A DNA stretch of 64,000 bases from NCBI RefSeq assembly GCF_001514305.1, contig NZ_KQ949081.1:247142-311141 (forward strand). Direction: 5' to 3'. Made by a program: the position numbers and the translations under genes. Under the pieces are notes generated by a model. The model was given only the letters and a program-made list of their open reading frames with translations. It made no database searches and had not been told where the DNA came from. Below are positions 23,001 through 30,763 of the stretch, piece by piece. This stretch comes from Streptomyces dysideae. Lineage in GTDB: Bacteria > Actinomycetota > Actinomycetes > Streptomycetales > Streptomycetaceae. The number at the start of each line of letters is the position of its first letter. Position 1 is the first letter of the stretch.

Positions 23001-24569
23001 ATGTTCCGCAGCGAGTACGCAGACGTCCCACCCGTAGAACTCCCCATCCACGAGGCGGTGCTGGGCCGGGCCGCCGAGTTCGGTGACGCGCCCGCCCTCA
23101 TCGACGGCACGGACGGCACCACCCTCACCTACGACCAGGTGGACCGCTTCCACCGGACGGTCGCCGCAGCCCTCGCCGAAGCGGGCGTCCGCAAGGGCGA
23201 CGTCCTCGCCCTGCACAGCCCCAACACGGTCGCCTTCCCGATCGCCTTCTACGCCGCCACGCGCGCGGGGGCCACCGTCACCACCGTGCACCCGCTCGCC
23301 ACGCCGGAGGAGTTCGCCAAGCAGCTCAAGGACTCGGCGGCCCGCTGGATCGTCACCGTCTCACCGCTGCTGGAGGCGGCACGCCGGGCCGCCGAACTCG
23401 CCGGCGGGGTGGAGGAGATCTTCGTCTGCGACAGCGCTCCCGGCCACCGGTCACTCATCGACATGCTGGCCTCGGCCGCCCCCGAACCGCAGGTCACCAT
23501 CGACCCCGTGGCGGACGTGGCGGCCCTCCCGTACTCGTCGGGAACGACGGGCACCCCCAAGGGCGTGATGCTCACGCACCGCCAGATCGCCACCAACCTC
23601 GCCCAGCTCGAACCCGTCATGCCGGCAGGACCCGGCGACCGCATCCTCGCCGTCCTGCCGTTCTTCCACATCTACGGCCTGACAGCCCTCATGAACGCAC
23701 CCCTGCGCCAGGGCGCCACCGTCGTTGTCCTGCCCCGCTTCGACCTGGAGACCTTCCTCGCCGCCATCCAGAACCACCGCATCACCGGCCTCTACGTCGC
23801 CCCGCCGATCGTCCTGGCCCTCGCCAAACACCCGCTGGTCGCGCAGTACGACCTGTCGTCCCTGAAGTACATAACCAGCGCCGCCGCCCCCCTGGACGCC
23901 AAGCTCGCCGCCGCCTGCTCCGAGCGCCTCGGCCTACCGCCCGTCGGCCAGGCCTACGGCATGACGGAACTGTCACCGGGCACCCACGTCGTCCCCGTGG
24001 ACGCCATGCACGACGCCCCCGCCGGCACCGTCGGCAAGCTCATCGCCGGCACCGAGATGCGCATCGTCTCCCTCGACGACCCCGACAAGGACCTCGGCGT
24101 CGGCGAGGCCGGCGAGATCCTCATCCGCGGCCCCCAGATCATGAAGGGCTACCTGGGCCGCCCCGACGCCACCGCCGCGATGATCGACCCCGACGGCTGG
24201 CTGCACACCGGCGACGTCGGCCACGCGGACGCCGACGGCTGGCTGTTCGTCGTGGACCGGGTCAAGGAGCTCATCAAGTACAAGGGCTTCCAAGTGGCCC
24301 CCGCCGAACTGGAGGCCCTCCTCCTCACCCACCCCGGCATCGCCGACACGGCAGTCATCGGCGTCTACAACGACGACGGCAACGAAGTCCCGCACGCCTA
24401 CGTGGTCCGCCAGCCGTCCGCCACCGACCTCTCCGAAGGAGAGGTCATGATGTACGTCGCCGAACGCGTCGCCCCCTACAAACGCGTCCGCCAGGTCACC
24501 TTCATCGACGCCGTACCGAGAGCGGCGTCCGGCAAGATCCTGCGCCGGGAACTGAGGGGGCGATCGTGA
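23001..24569 (+). CDS. 4-coumarate/cinnamate-CoA ligase family enzyme
   Basis: 522-residue adenylate-forming ligase with the P-loop-like YSSGTTGTPKGV (about residue 178), the YGMTELSPGTH motif and the C-terminal catalytic lysine region PRAASGKILRR. The sequence is very close, as I recall it, to the characterised cinnamate/4-coumarate-CoA ligase of S. coelicolor (ScCCL, SCO4383). It would activate an aromatic or branched acid with ATP and CoA. AGGAGG lies just upstream of ATG 23001. It overlaps the enoyl-CoA hydratase start by four bases. Confidence 0.9.
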   Translation: MFRSEYADVPPVELPIHEAVLGRAAEFGDAPALIDGTDGTTLTYDQVDRFHRTVAAALAEAGVRKGDVLALHSPNTVAFPIAFYAATRAGATVTTVHPLATPEEFAKQLKDSAARWIVTVSPLLEAARRAAELAGGVEEIFVCDSAPGHRSLIDMLASAAPEPQVTIDPVADVAALPYSSGTTGTPKGVMLTHRQIATNLAQLEPVMPAGPGDRILAVLPFFHIYGLTALMNAPLRQGATVVVLPRFDLETFLAAIQNHRITGLYVAPPIVLALAKHPLVAQYDLSSLKYITSAAAPLDAKLAAACSERLGLPPVGQAYGMTELSPGTHVVPVDAMHDAPAGTVGKLIAGTEMRIVSLDDPDKDLGVGEAGEILIRGPQIMKGYLGRPDATAAMIDPDGWLHTGDVGHADADGWLFVVDRVKELIKYKGFQVAPAELEALLLTHPGIADTAVIGVYNDDGNEVPHAYVVRQPSATDLSEGEVMMYVAERVAPYKRVRQVTFIDAVPRAASGKILRRELRGRS

Positions 24570-25300
24570 CGTTGATCGACCGTACACGCGCGCGTGCCGT
24601 CGAGACCCTCACCCTCGACTCCCCACACAACCGCAACGCCCTCTCGGCACCCCTGGTGGCCGAACTCGCCGACGCGCTGACGGACTGCGCCAAGAACACC
24701 GACGTACGCGCGATCGTCCTCACCCACACCGGCAACACCTTCTGCGCGGGCGCCGACCTGCGCGAGCCACCACCCCCCGCCGCACTCGTGGGCCTCCTCC
24801 GCCAGATCGTCGAACTGCCCAAACCGGTACTGGCACGGGTGACCGGCCACGCACGCGCGGGCGGCCTCGGCCTCCTGGCGGCATGCGACATGTCGGCGGC
24901 ATCACCCCGGGCCACCTTCGCCTTCACAGAGGTACGCATCGGAGTCGCCCCCGCCGTCATCTCCCTCCCCCTGCTGCCCCGCACCGACCCCCGCGCCCTG
25001 GCCCGCTACTACCTCACCGGCGAGACCTTCGACGCCACCGAGGCCACCCGCATCGGCCTCCTGACGACCACGGCCGACGACGTCGACGAGGCACTGACCC
25101 CCCTCCTGGACGGCCTGCGCCGGGCATCCCCCCAGGGCCTGGCGGAAACGAAGGCACTGCTCACAGCTAGGGTGCTGGAAACCTTCGACCGGGACGCGGC
25201 CGACCTCACCGCGCTCTCGGCCCGGCTGTTCTCCTCCGCACCGGCACGCGAGGGAATGACGGCCTTCCTAGAACGACGGGATCCCGCATGGGTGGTGTGA
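24566..25300 (+). CDS. Enoyl-CoA hydratase/isomerase family protein
   Basis: 244-residue crotonase-fold protein that would hydrate a 2-enoyl-CoA. The first oxyanion-hole region reads CAGADLREPP (about residue 62) and the second TGHARAGGLGLLAACDM (about 92-108); the fold's remaining features are normal for the family. GTG 24566 overlaps the stop of the ligase gene (GTGA). With the carboxylase, dehydrogenase and ligase it completes a beta-oxidation-like set. The enzyme that would cleave the final product is not in the window. Confidence 0.87.
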   Translation: MTLIDRTRARAVETLTLDSPHNRNALSAPLVAELADALTDCAKNTDVRAIVLTHTGNTFCAGADLREPPPPAALVGLLRQIVELPKPVLARVTGHARAGGLGLLAACDMSAASPRATFAFTEVRIGVAPAVISLPLLPRTDPRALARYYLTGETFDATEATRIGLLTTTADDVDEALTPLLDGLRRASPQGLAETKALLTARVLETFDRDAADLTALSARLFSSAPAREGMTAFLERRDPAWVV

Positions 25301-25890
25301 CCACAGTCGACCGCGTCCCCAAACAGGACCGCAGCCGGGCCACCCGGCAACGGCTCCTGGAAGCCGCCGTGGCCTGCCTCGCAGCACACGGCTGGGCCGG
25401 CTCCACGGTCTCCGTCGTCGCCGAACGCGCCGGCGTCTCCCGAGGCGCCGCCCAACACCACTTCCCGACCCGCGAGGACCTCTTCACGGCCGCCGTCGAA
25501 TACGTCGCCGAGGAACGCTCCACCGCACTGCGCGCCCTGTTCCCCGAAGGCCCGGCGCAGGACCGCCGGGCCGTCGTGACAGCCCTCGTCGACCTCTACA
25601 CCGGCCCCCTGTTCCGCGCCGCCCTCCACCTCTGGGTCGCCGCCTCCAACGAGGAACAACTACGCCCACGCGTCACCGAACTCGAGGCCCACGTAGGCCG
25701 CGAGACCCACCGCATCGCCGTGGACCTCCTCGGCGCGGACGAAACCACACCCGGCGCCCGCGAAACCGTCCAGGGCCTCCTGGACATGGCCCGCGGCCTC
25801 GGCCTCGCCAACCTCCTCACGGACGACGCCGGCCGCCGCGAACGGGTCGTCGCACAGTGGGCGAAGCTGCTGGACGAGGCGCTCGGCTGA
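25288..25890 (+). CDS. TetR-family regulator
   Basis: 200-residue repressor. The N-terminal helix-turn-helix reads RQRLLEAAVACLAAHGWAG and VVAERAGVSRGAAQHHF, followed by a ligand-binding helical domain. It overlaps the 3' end of the hydratase gene. Starts ATG 25288 and GTG 25297 (GTGA overlap) are both possible, and neither has a clear ribosome site. As last gene of the operon it is the natural candidate to bind the palindrome at 15739 and to sense a CoA intermediate; this is inferred. Confidence 0.9.
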   Translation: MGGVTTVDRVPKQDRSRATRQRLLEAAVACLAAHGWAGSTVSVVAERAGVSRGAAQHHFPTREDLFTAAVEYVAEERSTALRALFPEGPAQDRRAVVTALVDLYTGPLFRAALHLWVAASNEEQLRPRVTELEAHVGRETHRIAVDLLGADETTPGARETVQGLLDMARGLGLANLLTDDAGRRERVVAQWAKLLDEALG

Positions 25891-25936
25891 GGACGGCGTC
25901 CGGGGCGGCCCACGTGATGACCGGCCCGGCAGCCCG

Positions 25937-27037
25937 CTAGCGCGCGATGTCCGCGTACCCCTCGATCTCCCTCGGGTCCCGCGAACCCGGGCCGACATAA
26001 CGCGCCGACGGACGGACGAGACGGCCGGTGCGCTTCTGCTCCAGGATGTGCGCCGACCAGCCCGCCGTACGGGCACACGTGAACATCGACGTGAACATGT
26101 GCGCCGGCACCTCGGCGAAGTCCAGGACGATGGCCGCCCAGAACTCCACGTTCGTCGCCAGCACACGGTCCGGGCGACGGCTGTGGAGCTCCGCCAGAGC
26201 CGCCTTCTCCAGCGCCTCGGCCACCCCGAAACGCGGGGCCCCCAGCTCGCGGGCGGTACGGCGCAGCACACGCGCGCGTGGGTCCTCCGCGCGGTACACC
26301 CGGTGACCGAAGCCCATCAGACGCTCACCCTTGTCCAGGGCCTGCCTCACGTACGCCTCCGCGTCGCCCGTCCGCTCGATCTCCTCGATCATGCCGAGGA
26401 CCCGGGAGGGCGCGCCCCCGTGCAGCGGCCCGGACATGGCCCCCACGGCACCGGAGAGCGCCGCCGCCACGTCCGCGCCCGTGGAGGCGATGACGCGGGC
26501 CGTGAACGTGGACGCGTTCATGCCGTGCTCGGCGGCCGACGTCCAGTAGGCGTCGACGGCGGCCACATGCTTCGGGTCGGGCTCACCCCGCCAGCGGATC
26601 ATGAAGCGCTCGACGACGGACTGCGCCTTGTCGATCTCCCGCTGCGGAACCATGGGCAGCCCCTGCCCGCGCGCGGACTGGGCGACGTACGACAACGCCA
26701 TGACGGCGGCCCGCGCCAGGTCCGCACGCGCCTGCTCGCCGTCGATGTCGAGGAGGGGTTTGAGACCCCACACCGGCGCCAGCATGGCGAGCGCGGACTG
26801 CACGTCCACCCGGATGTCACCGGAGTGCACCGGGATCGGGAACGGCTCGGCGGGCGGCAGACCGGGATTGAAGGCGCCGTCGACCAGCAGCCCCCAGACA
26901 TTGCCGAACGAGACATGACCGACCAGGTCCTCGATGTCGACGCCCCGGTACCGCAGGGCGCCGCCCTCCTTGTCCGGTTCGGCGATCTCCGTCTCGAACG
27001 CGACGACTCCTTCGAGTCCGGGTACGAAGTCGGACAT
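25937..27037 (-). CDS. Citrate synthase (type II-like, actinobacterial citrate synthase 2)
   Basis: 366-residue enzyme condensing acetyl-CoA and oxaloacetate. The two catalytic histidines are in EHGMNAST and GPLHGGAPSR, and the oxaloacetate arginines lie in FGHRVYRAEDPRARVLR. The position usually occupied by catalytic Asp (NVDFYSG in standard enzymes) reads Glu in NVEFWAA. ATG 27037 is preceded by GAGGAG. The gene is divergent from pdxH, and the shared 322-bp gap holds a strong palindrome. Confidence 0.92.
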   Translation of the reverse strand: MSDFVPGLEGVVAFETEIAEPDKEGGALRYRGVDIEDLVGHVSFGNVWGLLVDGAFNPGLPPAEPFPIPVHSGDIRVDVQSALAMLAPVWGLKPLLDIDGEQARADLARAAVMALSYVAQSARGQGLPMVPQREIDKAQSVVERFMIRWRGEPDPKHVAAVDAYWTSAAEHGMNASTFTARVIASTGADVAAALSGAVGAMSGPLHGGAPSRVLGMIEEIERTGDAEAYVRQALDKGERLMGFGHRVYRAEDPRARVLRRTARELGAPRFGVAEALEKAALAELHSRRPDRVLATNVEFWAAIVLDFAEVPAHMFTSMFTCARTAGWSAHILEQKRTGRLVRPSARYVGPGSRDPREIEGYADIAR

Positions 27038-27359
27038 CAGGCGGCTCCTCGTGATGTGTACGACAGATGGGGTGGTGGGGACCTTGAGAGCGGGACGACC
27101 AGGTGTCGGACGGCGGGAACGAGATGCGCGCCCCGGGGATCCACGGTCGCGGAACCGGCCTACGGCTCGGCCTCCGAGGACTCGCGGTCCTGGGCGGTAC
27201 CCCTCTGATGCCCCGTGCGGCCGGCGGTCACCCAACCGGAACGGCAACAGCACGATATCTCCGAGTGCCACCTTTGGGGAGACCTCGCGGCACTGAGTGC
27301 CACTCAGTGATGAACGACACCGCGCTGAACGCCGCCCGCGCATACGGCAAGATGACCGA
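27038..27359. other. Divergent promoter gap of citrate synthase and pdxH
   Basis: No convincing gene is seen. The stretch contains a strong palindrome at 27291-27309 and an extra copy of its core, GAGTGCCAC, at 27263-27271. The rest is GC-rich sequence with no clear hairpin. Confidence 0.6.
27291..27309. promoter_or_regulatory. 19-bp palindromic operator upstream of pdxH
   Basis: CACTGAGTG-C-CACTCAGTG: perfect 9-bp arms around one central base, 51 bp before the pdxH start. The inner core GAGTGCCAC recurs 32 bp upstream, so a dimeric regulator may bind two sites. I cannot assign the regulator. Confidence 0.7.
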
Positions 27360-28028
27360 GTGACCGACCGAGACGCCGTCCCCCTCGACCCCGCCGCGAT
27401 GCGCAAGCAGTACCGGGCCGAGGGCCTCGCCGAGAACGACCTGGCCGCCACGCCCGTGGCGCAGTTCGCGCGCTGGTTCAAGCAGGCCGCGACGGAGGCC
27501 CACCTCTTCGAGCCGAACGCCATGATCGTCTCCACGGCGGACGCAGAGGGCCACCCCAGCTCACGCACGGTGCTACTGAAACACTTCAGCGAACAGGGCT
27601 TCGTCTTCTACACCAACTACGACTCCCGCAAGGCCCGCGACCTCTCCGAGAACCCGTACGTCTCCCTCCTCTTCCCCTGGCACCCGATGGCCCGCCAGGT
27701 CATCGTCACGGGCATCGCCCGCCGCACCGGCCGCGACGAGACCGCCGCGTACTTCCGCACCCGCCCACGCGGCTCCCAGCTCGGCGCCTGGGCCAGCGCC
27801 CAGTCCTCGGTGATCGCCACCCGCGCCGACCTGGACGCCTCGTACACCGAACTCGCCGCCCGCTACCCCGAGGGCGAACAGGTACCGGTGCCACCACACT
27901 GGGGCGGCTTCCGGGTGGCACCCCAGATGGTGGAGTTCTGGCAGGGCCGGGAGAACCGACTGCACGACCGACTGCGGTACGTCGAGGAGCCGGACGGAAG
28001 CTGGCGGGTGGAGCGGCTCAGTCCGTAA
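27360..28028 (+). CDS. pdxH: Pyridoxamine 5'-phosphate oxidase
   Basis: 222-residue FMN enzyme that oxidises PNP or PMP to pyridoxal 5'-phosphate, the last step of vitamin B6 synthesis and salvage. It is full length with the usual motifs [26 protein letters not shown] and a C-terminal [16 protein letters not shown] 27360 fits the start. A very large hairpin follows the stop. It is divergent from citrate synthase. Confidence 0.95.
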   Translation: MTDRDAVPLDPAAMRKQYRAEGLAENDLAATPVAQFARWFKQAATEAHLFEPNAMIVSTADAEGHPSSRTVLLKHFSEQGFVFYTNYDSRKARDLSENPYVSLLFPWHPMARQVIVTGIARRTGRDETAAYFRTRPRGSQLGAWASAQSSVIATRADLDASYTELAARYPEGEQVPVPPHWGGFRVAPQMVEFWQGRENRLHDRLRYVEEPDGSWRVERLSP

Positions 28029-28044
28029 TCCCCTGAAACGCAGA

Positions 28045-28117
28045 CGACCCGCGAGCTCGGGTCCCTCCGCCTGACGGCGGAGGAGCCGGCCGGACGTACC
28101 GGCGAGCTCGCGGGTCG
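28045..28117. terminator. Large branched hairpin, bidirectional terminator
   Basis: CGACCCGCGAGCTCG (28045-28059) pairs with its exact complement at 28103-28117, a 15-bp stem. Inside it are two smaller hairpins (CCTCCGCC/GGCGGAGG and a GCCGG-type stem). It lies 16 bases after the pdxH stop and also at the end of the minus-strand transcript starting near 28262. Confidence 0.8.
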
Positions 28118-28166
28118 GGTGACTGCGTTGGTTTGGGCCGGCTGCGTGTATCTTGCGCACGCTGGT

Positions 28167-28193
28167 CCGGCACCGCACTGGGTGGGGTGCCGG
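28167..28193 (-). ncRNA. Hairpin directly after the 12-codon ORF
   Basis: CCGGCACC and GGTGCCGG form an 8-bp stem with an 11-nt loop five bases after the ORF stop. A further pair, GGCTGCG within the ORF and CGCAGCC downstream (28204-28210 and 28140-28146), encloses it, so coding and downstream RNA would fold together. Confidence 0.5.
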
Positions 28194-28197
28194 GCCG

Positions 28198-28236
28198 TTA
28201 GCCCGCAGCCACCTCTTCCGTCCGGTATGCATACAT
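28198..28236 (-). CDS. 12-residue small ORF with near-perfect ribosome site
   Basis: Encodes MYAYRTEEVAAG and stops at TAA. AAGGAGGTGG, nearly the full anti-Shine-Dalgarno complement, ends eight bases before the ATG. A promoter of standard geometry lies just upstream and structured RNA follows. The function is unknown. It may be a leader peptide, a small secreted or signalling peptide, or the translated part of a regulatory RNA. There is no downstream gene on the same strand, which argues against simple attenuation. Confidence 0.5.
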   Translation of the reverse strand: MYAYRTEEVAAG

Positions 28237-28268
28237 CTGCCGAACCACCTCCTTCCGAAGTAACAGCC

Positions 28269-28297
28269 ACCCTAGGAAGTGATCGGGCACCGATCAA
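28269..28297 (-). promoter_or_regulatory. Promoter of the small ORF transcript, with overlapping dyad
   Basis: On the minus strand TTGATC and TAGGGT are 17 bases apart, good HrdB-type geometry, with a start expected near 28262. The -35 box and spacer contain TGATCGG-gca-CCGATCA (28280-28296), a perfect 7-bp inverted repeat that could be an operator or the end of the neighbouring iscB remnant. Confidence 0.6.
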
Positions 28298-28848
28298 CCG
28301 ATTTTCTGGGGTTTTGACGGAGCGGATTCCGGCCGGAAGATGTACCCGTATCCGTCGCCCCGCTGCAGGAGCTGAAGATTCCGGTGGCGGACGTTGAACC
28401 GTCCTGCCGGTGTGGTGAGGCTGTGCTGCCCGTTGGCTCGAACCGAGATACGACCGGTCCATGTGCCCGCCCACTTGCCGGTCGGCATATTGGCCCGTAC
28501 GAGATCCCCGGTGGCGTATCCGAAGTGCTGCTTGGTACGAACTCGGCGCAGCCGGGGGAACCCGAACCGGTCCGGAGTGGTGCGGGCGTACGAGCCGCGT
28601 CCGGTGGCTTTGACGACGAGCACCTGCCCGGGAAGCCGCACGATGGCGTCGCCGTTCTCGTGATCCAGACGTCCGACGGACAGCGCGTCCAACGTGTGCG
28701 TCTTCTCCAGCCCCATGGCACTGCGGTTCCACTTCGTACGGTCGCCCGACCAGGCTGTACGGGCTTGCCGAGGTTACCCAGGGCCTCCGTGAGCTGCCAT
28801 CGGGTCGCGTTCATCCTCAATTCATCGAACGCGTGACTGGTCGCGCTG
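28294..28848 (-). pseudogene. 3' remnant of an IscB-type (RRXRR/HNH) nuclease gene
   Basis: Two minus-strand frames together give the end of an IscB protein. The upstream frame reads FDELRMNATRWQLTEALG and NLGKPVQ; after loss of one base near 28760 (CAG-GCC reduced to CAGCC) it continues as AWSGDRTKWNRSAMGLEKTH and TLDALSVG, then the C-terminal domain with GYATGDLVRA, GKWAGTWTGR and NLQLLQRGDGYGY. The bridge helix, RuvC and most of HNH are missing, as is the upstream OMEGA RNA region. The natural C-terminus and stop (TGA at 28294-28296) remain. It begins right where the broken DUF4240 gene ends. Confidence 0.75.
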
Positions 28849-29077
28849 CTAAGCGCTGTCCGAGAGGAACAGCCCGGCCAGCCGCGGCAGCCGCCGCCGC
28901 ATCTAACCCGCGTCGTCGAAGTCGAAGTCCTCGCCCATGTCGGGACCGGCGGGGTCGGGGTCCGGGTGAGCGGCCTCCCACTGCTTCCAGGCATCGTAGA
29001 AGCTGTCCTCTCCGCACCCGGTGAGGCGTTCGTAGGCCTCGGCCGCGCGCGGAGTAGTTCACCTCTTCTTGAAGTGT

Positions 29078-29107
29078 TCTCCTCCCTTGGCAAGCTCAGG
29101 AAGGAGA
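29078..29107 (-). ncRNA. Right-end hairpin, candidate 3' part of the TnpB guide RNA
   Basis: TCTCCTTCC pairs with GGGAGGAGA (one G-U) just after the tnpB stop, followed by AACACTTCAA and the element end. In TnpB systems the guide RNA covers this region and its guide is the flanking host DNA, here starting GAAGAGGTGAACTACTCCGC on the minus strand. Confidence 0.5.
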
Positions 29108-29114
29108 TTCCCGC

Positions 29115-30395
29115 CTACCTTGCGGTGGCGGGCTTGACGCAACGAGCGCGCCTGACGACTGCCCTCCCGGCAGCCGGGATCGCCACGAGGCCGATCCGGT
29201 ACAGATGCAAGATGTTCCGGGCCGCGTTGTGGTCGGCGTTGCCCGACCAGCCGCAGTCCGGGTTCTTGCACACGAACACGGTCTGGGACTCTCGGCTGGC
29301 AGGCGTGGTGCATCCGCACGCCGAGCAGCGCCGGGAGGTGCCGGGAGCGGGGACCTTGACGAGGGTGCCTCCGTGCCGGGCGGTCTTGTACGCCAGCATC
29401 GTGACCGTGCGGCCCCACGCCTCGGCGGCGATGGAGCGATTCAGCCCGGCCTTCTGGGCGACGTTCTTCCCCGGCTCTTCGGCGGTTCCCCGAGCCGACT
29501 TGACCATGTTCGTGATGGTGAGTGCTTCGACCACCACCGTGCCGTAGGCACGGGCGATGGTGGTGGTCGTCTGGTGCTGCCAGTCGGCGGCCCGTCGCTT
29601 GGCTTTCGCTCGGAGCCGGGCGATCTGGTCATAGGTGCGGCGCAGGCGGCGGCTGGTGCGCTCGCCCGGCTTTCGGCGCTGTTTGCGCTGGGCGGCGCGC
29701 TGCTCCAGGTGCAGGAGCTTGGCCTGTTCCTTCTCGGTCAGCCACGCGCCGTGCTCGAAGCTCCCGCCGTCGGACAGGGCGAGAGGCACGCTCACGCCCA
29801 CGTCGATCCCGACCTCGGGGCCCTGGTGAGCCTCGGGCCTGGCCTCTTGGGTCATCACGCGGAAAGCGATGTGCCAGCCAAGGGCGTCCTTGACCAGCCG
29901 GGCTCCGGTGATCCGGTTCTCGGTGCCGGCACGCTTGCCCACGGGCAGGTCTTTGGTCCACCGGAACTTCACGCGGCCAATCCTGGGCAGATTGACCATG
30001 CCCCAGCGGCGGTGCACACGCTTGATGTTCAGGTCCCGGCCCTGCGGAATGTCCACGCTCATCACGGACCGGAACCGGCCCTTGTAGTTCGGGGCATCCG
30101 CTCTGCCGTCCCAGCAGTTACGCCACGCCTGGACATACGTCTTCAGCACGGCCTGGGCGGCCTGCGCGGGGAGGAGGGCGAGGAATTCGAGGTCCTTGCG
30201 GGCCTGGCGGATCGCGGCGTCCGCGTTCGCGAGAGTCCGCTTGTCCTTCGGCATCATCTGCCACCAGGCGTGCAGCAGATTCCACATCGTGCGGGCCGCG
30301 TGTGCCTGGGCATCGGCCTTCAACACCTCGGCAGGCGACAGTGCAAGCCGGGCACGGTGCCCGAACTGCCGCTTGACCAAGGTGCCTTGACTCAC
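29115..30395 (-). CDS. tnpB: TnpB-type RNA-guided endonuclease (OrfB)
   Basis: 426-residue protein with all TnpB hallmarks: RuvC I in GIDVGVS (D198), RuvC II in VVVEALT (E290), a zinc finger with CSACG and CKNPDCGW, and RuvC III in GNADHNAARNIL (D388). The basic N-terminus reads VKRQFGHRARLALSP. The ORF is intact. GTG 30395 is preferred over a longer form from 30452 because GAAGGGGGG precedes it and family similarity begins there. It would cut DNA next to a TTCAC-type motif if a guide RNA is made. It lies in the same direction as the host pseudogene. Confidence 0.92.
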   Translation of the reverse strand: MSQGTLVKRQFGHRARLALSPAEVLKADAQAHAARTMWNLLHAWWQMMPKDKRTLANADAAIRQARKDLEFLALLPAQAAQAVLKTYVQAWRNCWDGRADAPNYKGRFRSVMSVDIPQGRDLNIKRVHRRWGMVNLPRIGRVKFRWTKDLPVGKRAGTENRITGARLVKDALGWHIAFRVMTQEARPEAHQGPEVGIDVGVSVPLALSDGGSFEHGAWLTEKEQAKLLHLEQRAAQRKQRRKPGERTSRRLRRTYDQIARLRAKAKRRAADWQHQTTTTIARAYGTVVVEALTITNMVKSARGTAEEPGKNVAQKAGLNRSIAAEAWGRTVTMLAYKTARHGGTLVKVPAPGTSRRCSACGCTTPASRESQTVFVCKNPDCGWSGNADHNAARNILHLYRIGLVAIPAAGRAVVRRARCVKPATAR

Positions 30396-30527
30396 AAAAT
30401 GCCCCCCTTCGAAGATTCGCCCGACACCCACAAGAACGAGCGAGAGCCTCAAAGGTCACCCAACTGGCCCCGGTGGTACGGCAGCCCGACACCGGCCACC
30501 CGACGCGGTAACCCCTGTCCGCTGGGG

Positions 30528-30700
30528 GTCCAGCCCTCCAAGCCGGTCAACTCCCTCAAGGGCACCTCCGCCCGGCCGCTGCGCAAGGAGCACGACACGC
30601 ACGCGCGCCGGTACCTGTGGGGCCGCCACTTCTGCTCCGGCTCGCACTTCGCCGGACCGTGCGCCAACAGTGCGGCCCCATGCGAACAGGCGGGTCAGAG
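30528..30700 (+). pseudogene. Fragment of IS200/IS605 transposase tnpA
   Basis: The plus-strand frame reads SKPVNSLKGTSARPLRKEHD, then YLWGRHFCSGSHFAGP, matching the central part of Y1 transposases (SKLVNSLKGVSSR..LR and LWSGSYFAG). The HUH motif is absent upstream and the catalytic-tyrosine helix cannot be found downstream. The remainder of 30396-30783 holds no other gene. Confidence 0.72.
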
Positions 30701-30763
30701 CAGTTCACAGCGGCGGCCGACCTCGACGACCGTGCCCTCTTCTACCTCCGATCTTGCGCAGTG

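Noticed and set aside
28852..28902. Short ORF MRRRLPRLAGLFLSDSA with ATG after a stop
   Set aside because: It is the tail of the DUF4240 pseudogene beyond a nonsense mutation, not an independent gene.
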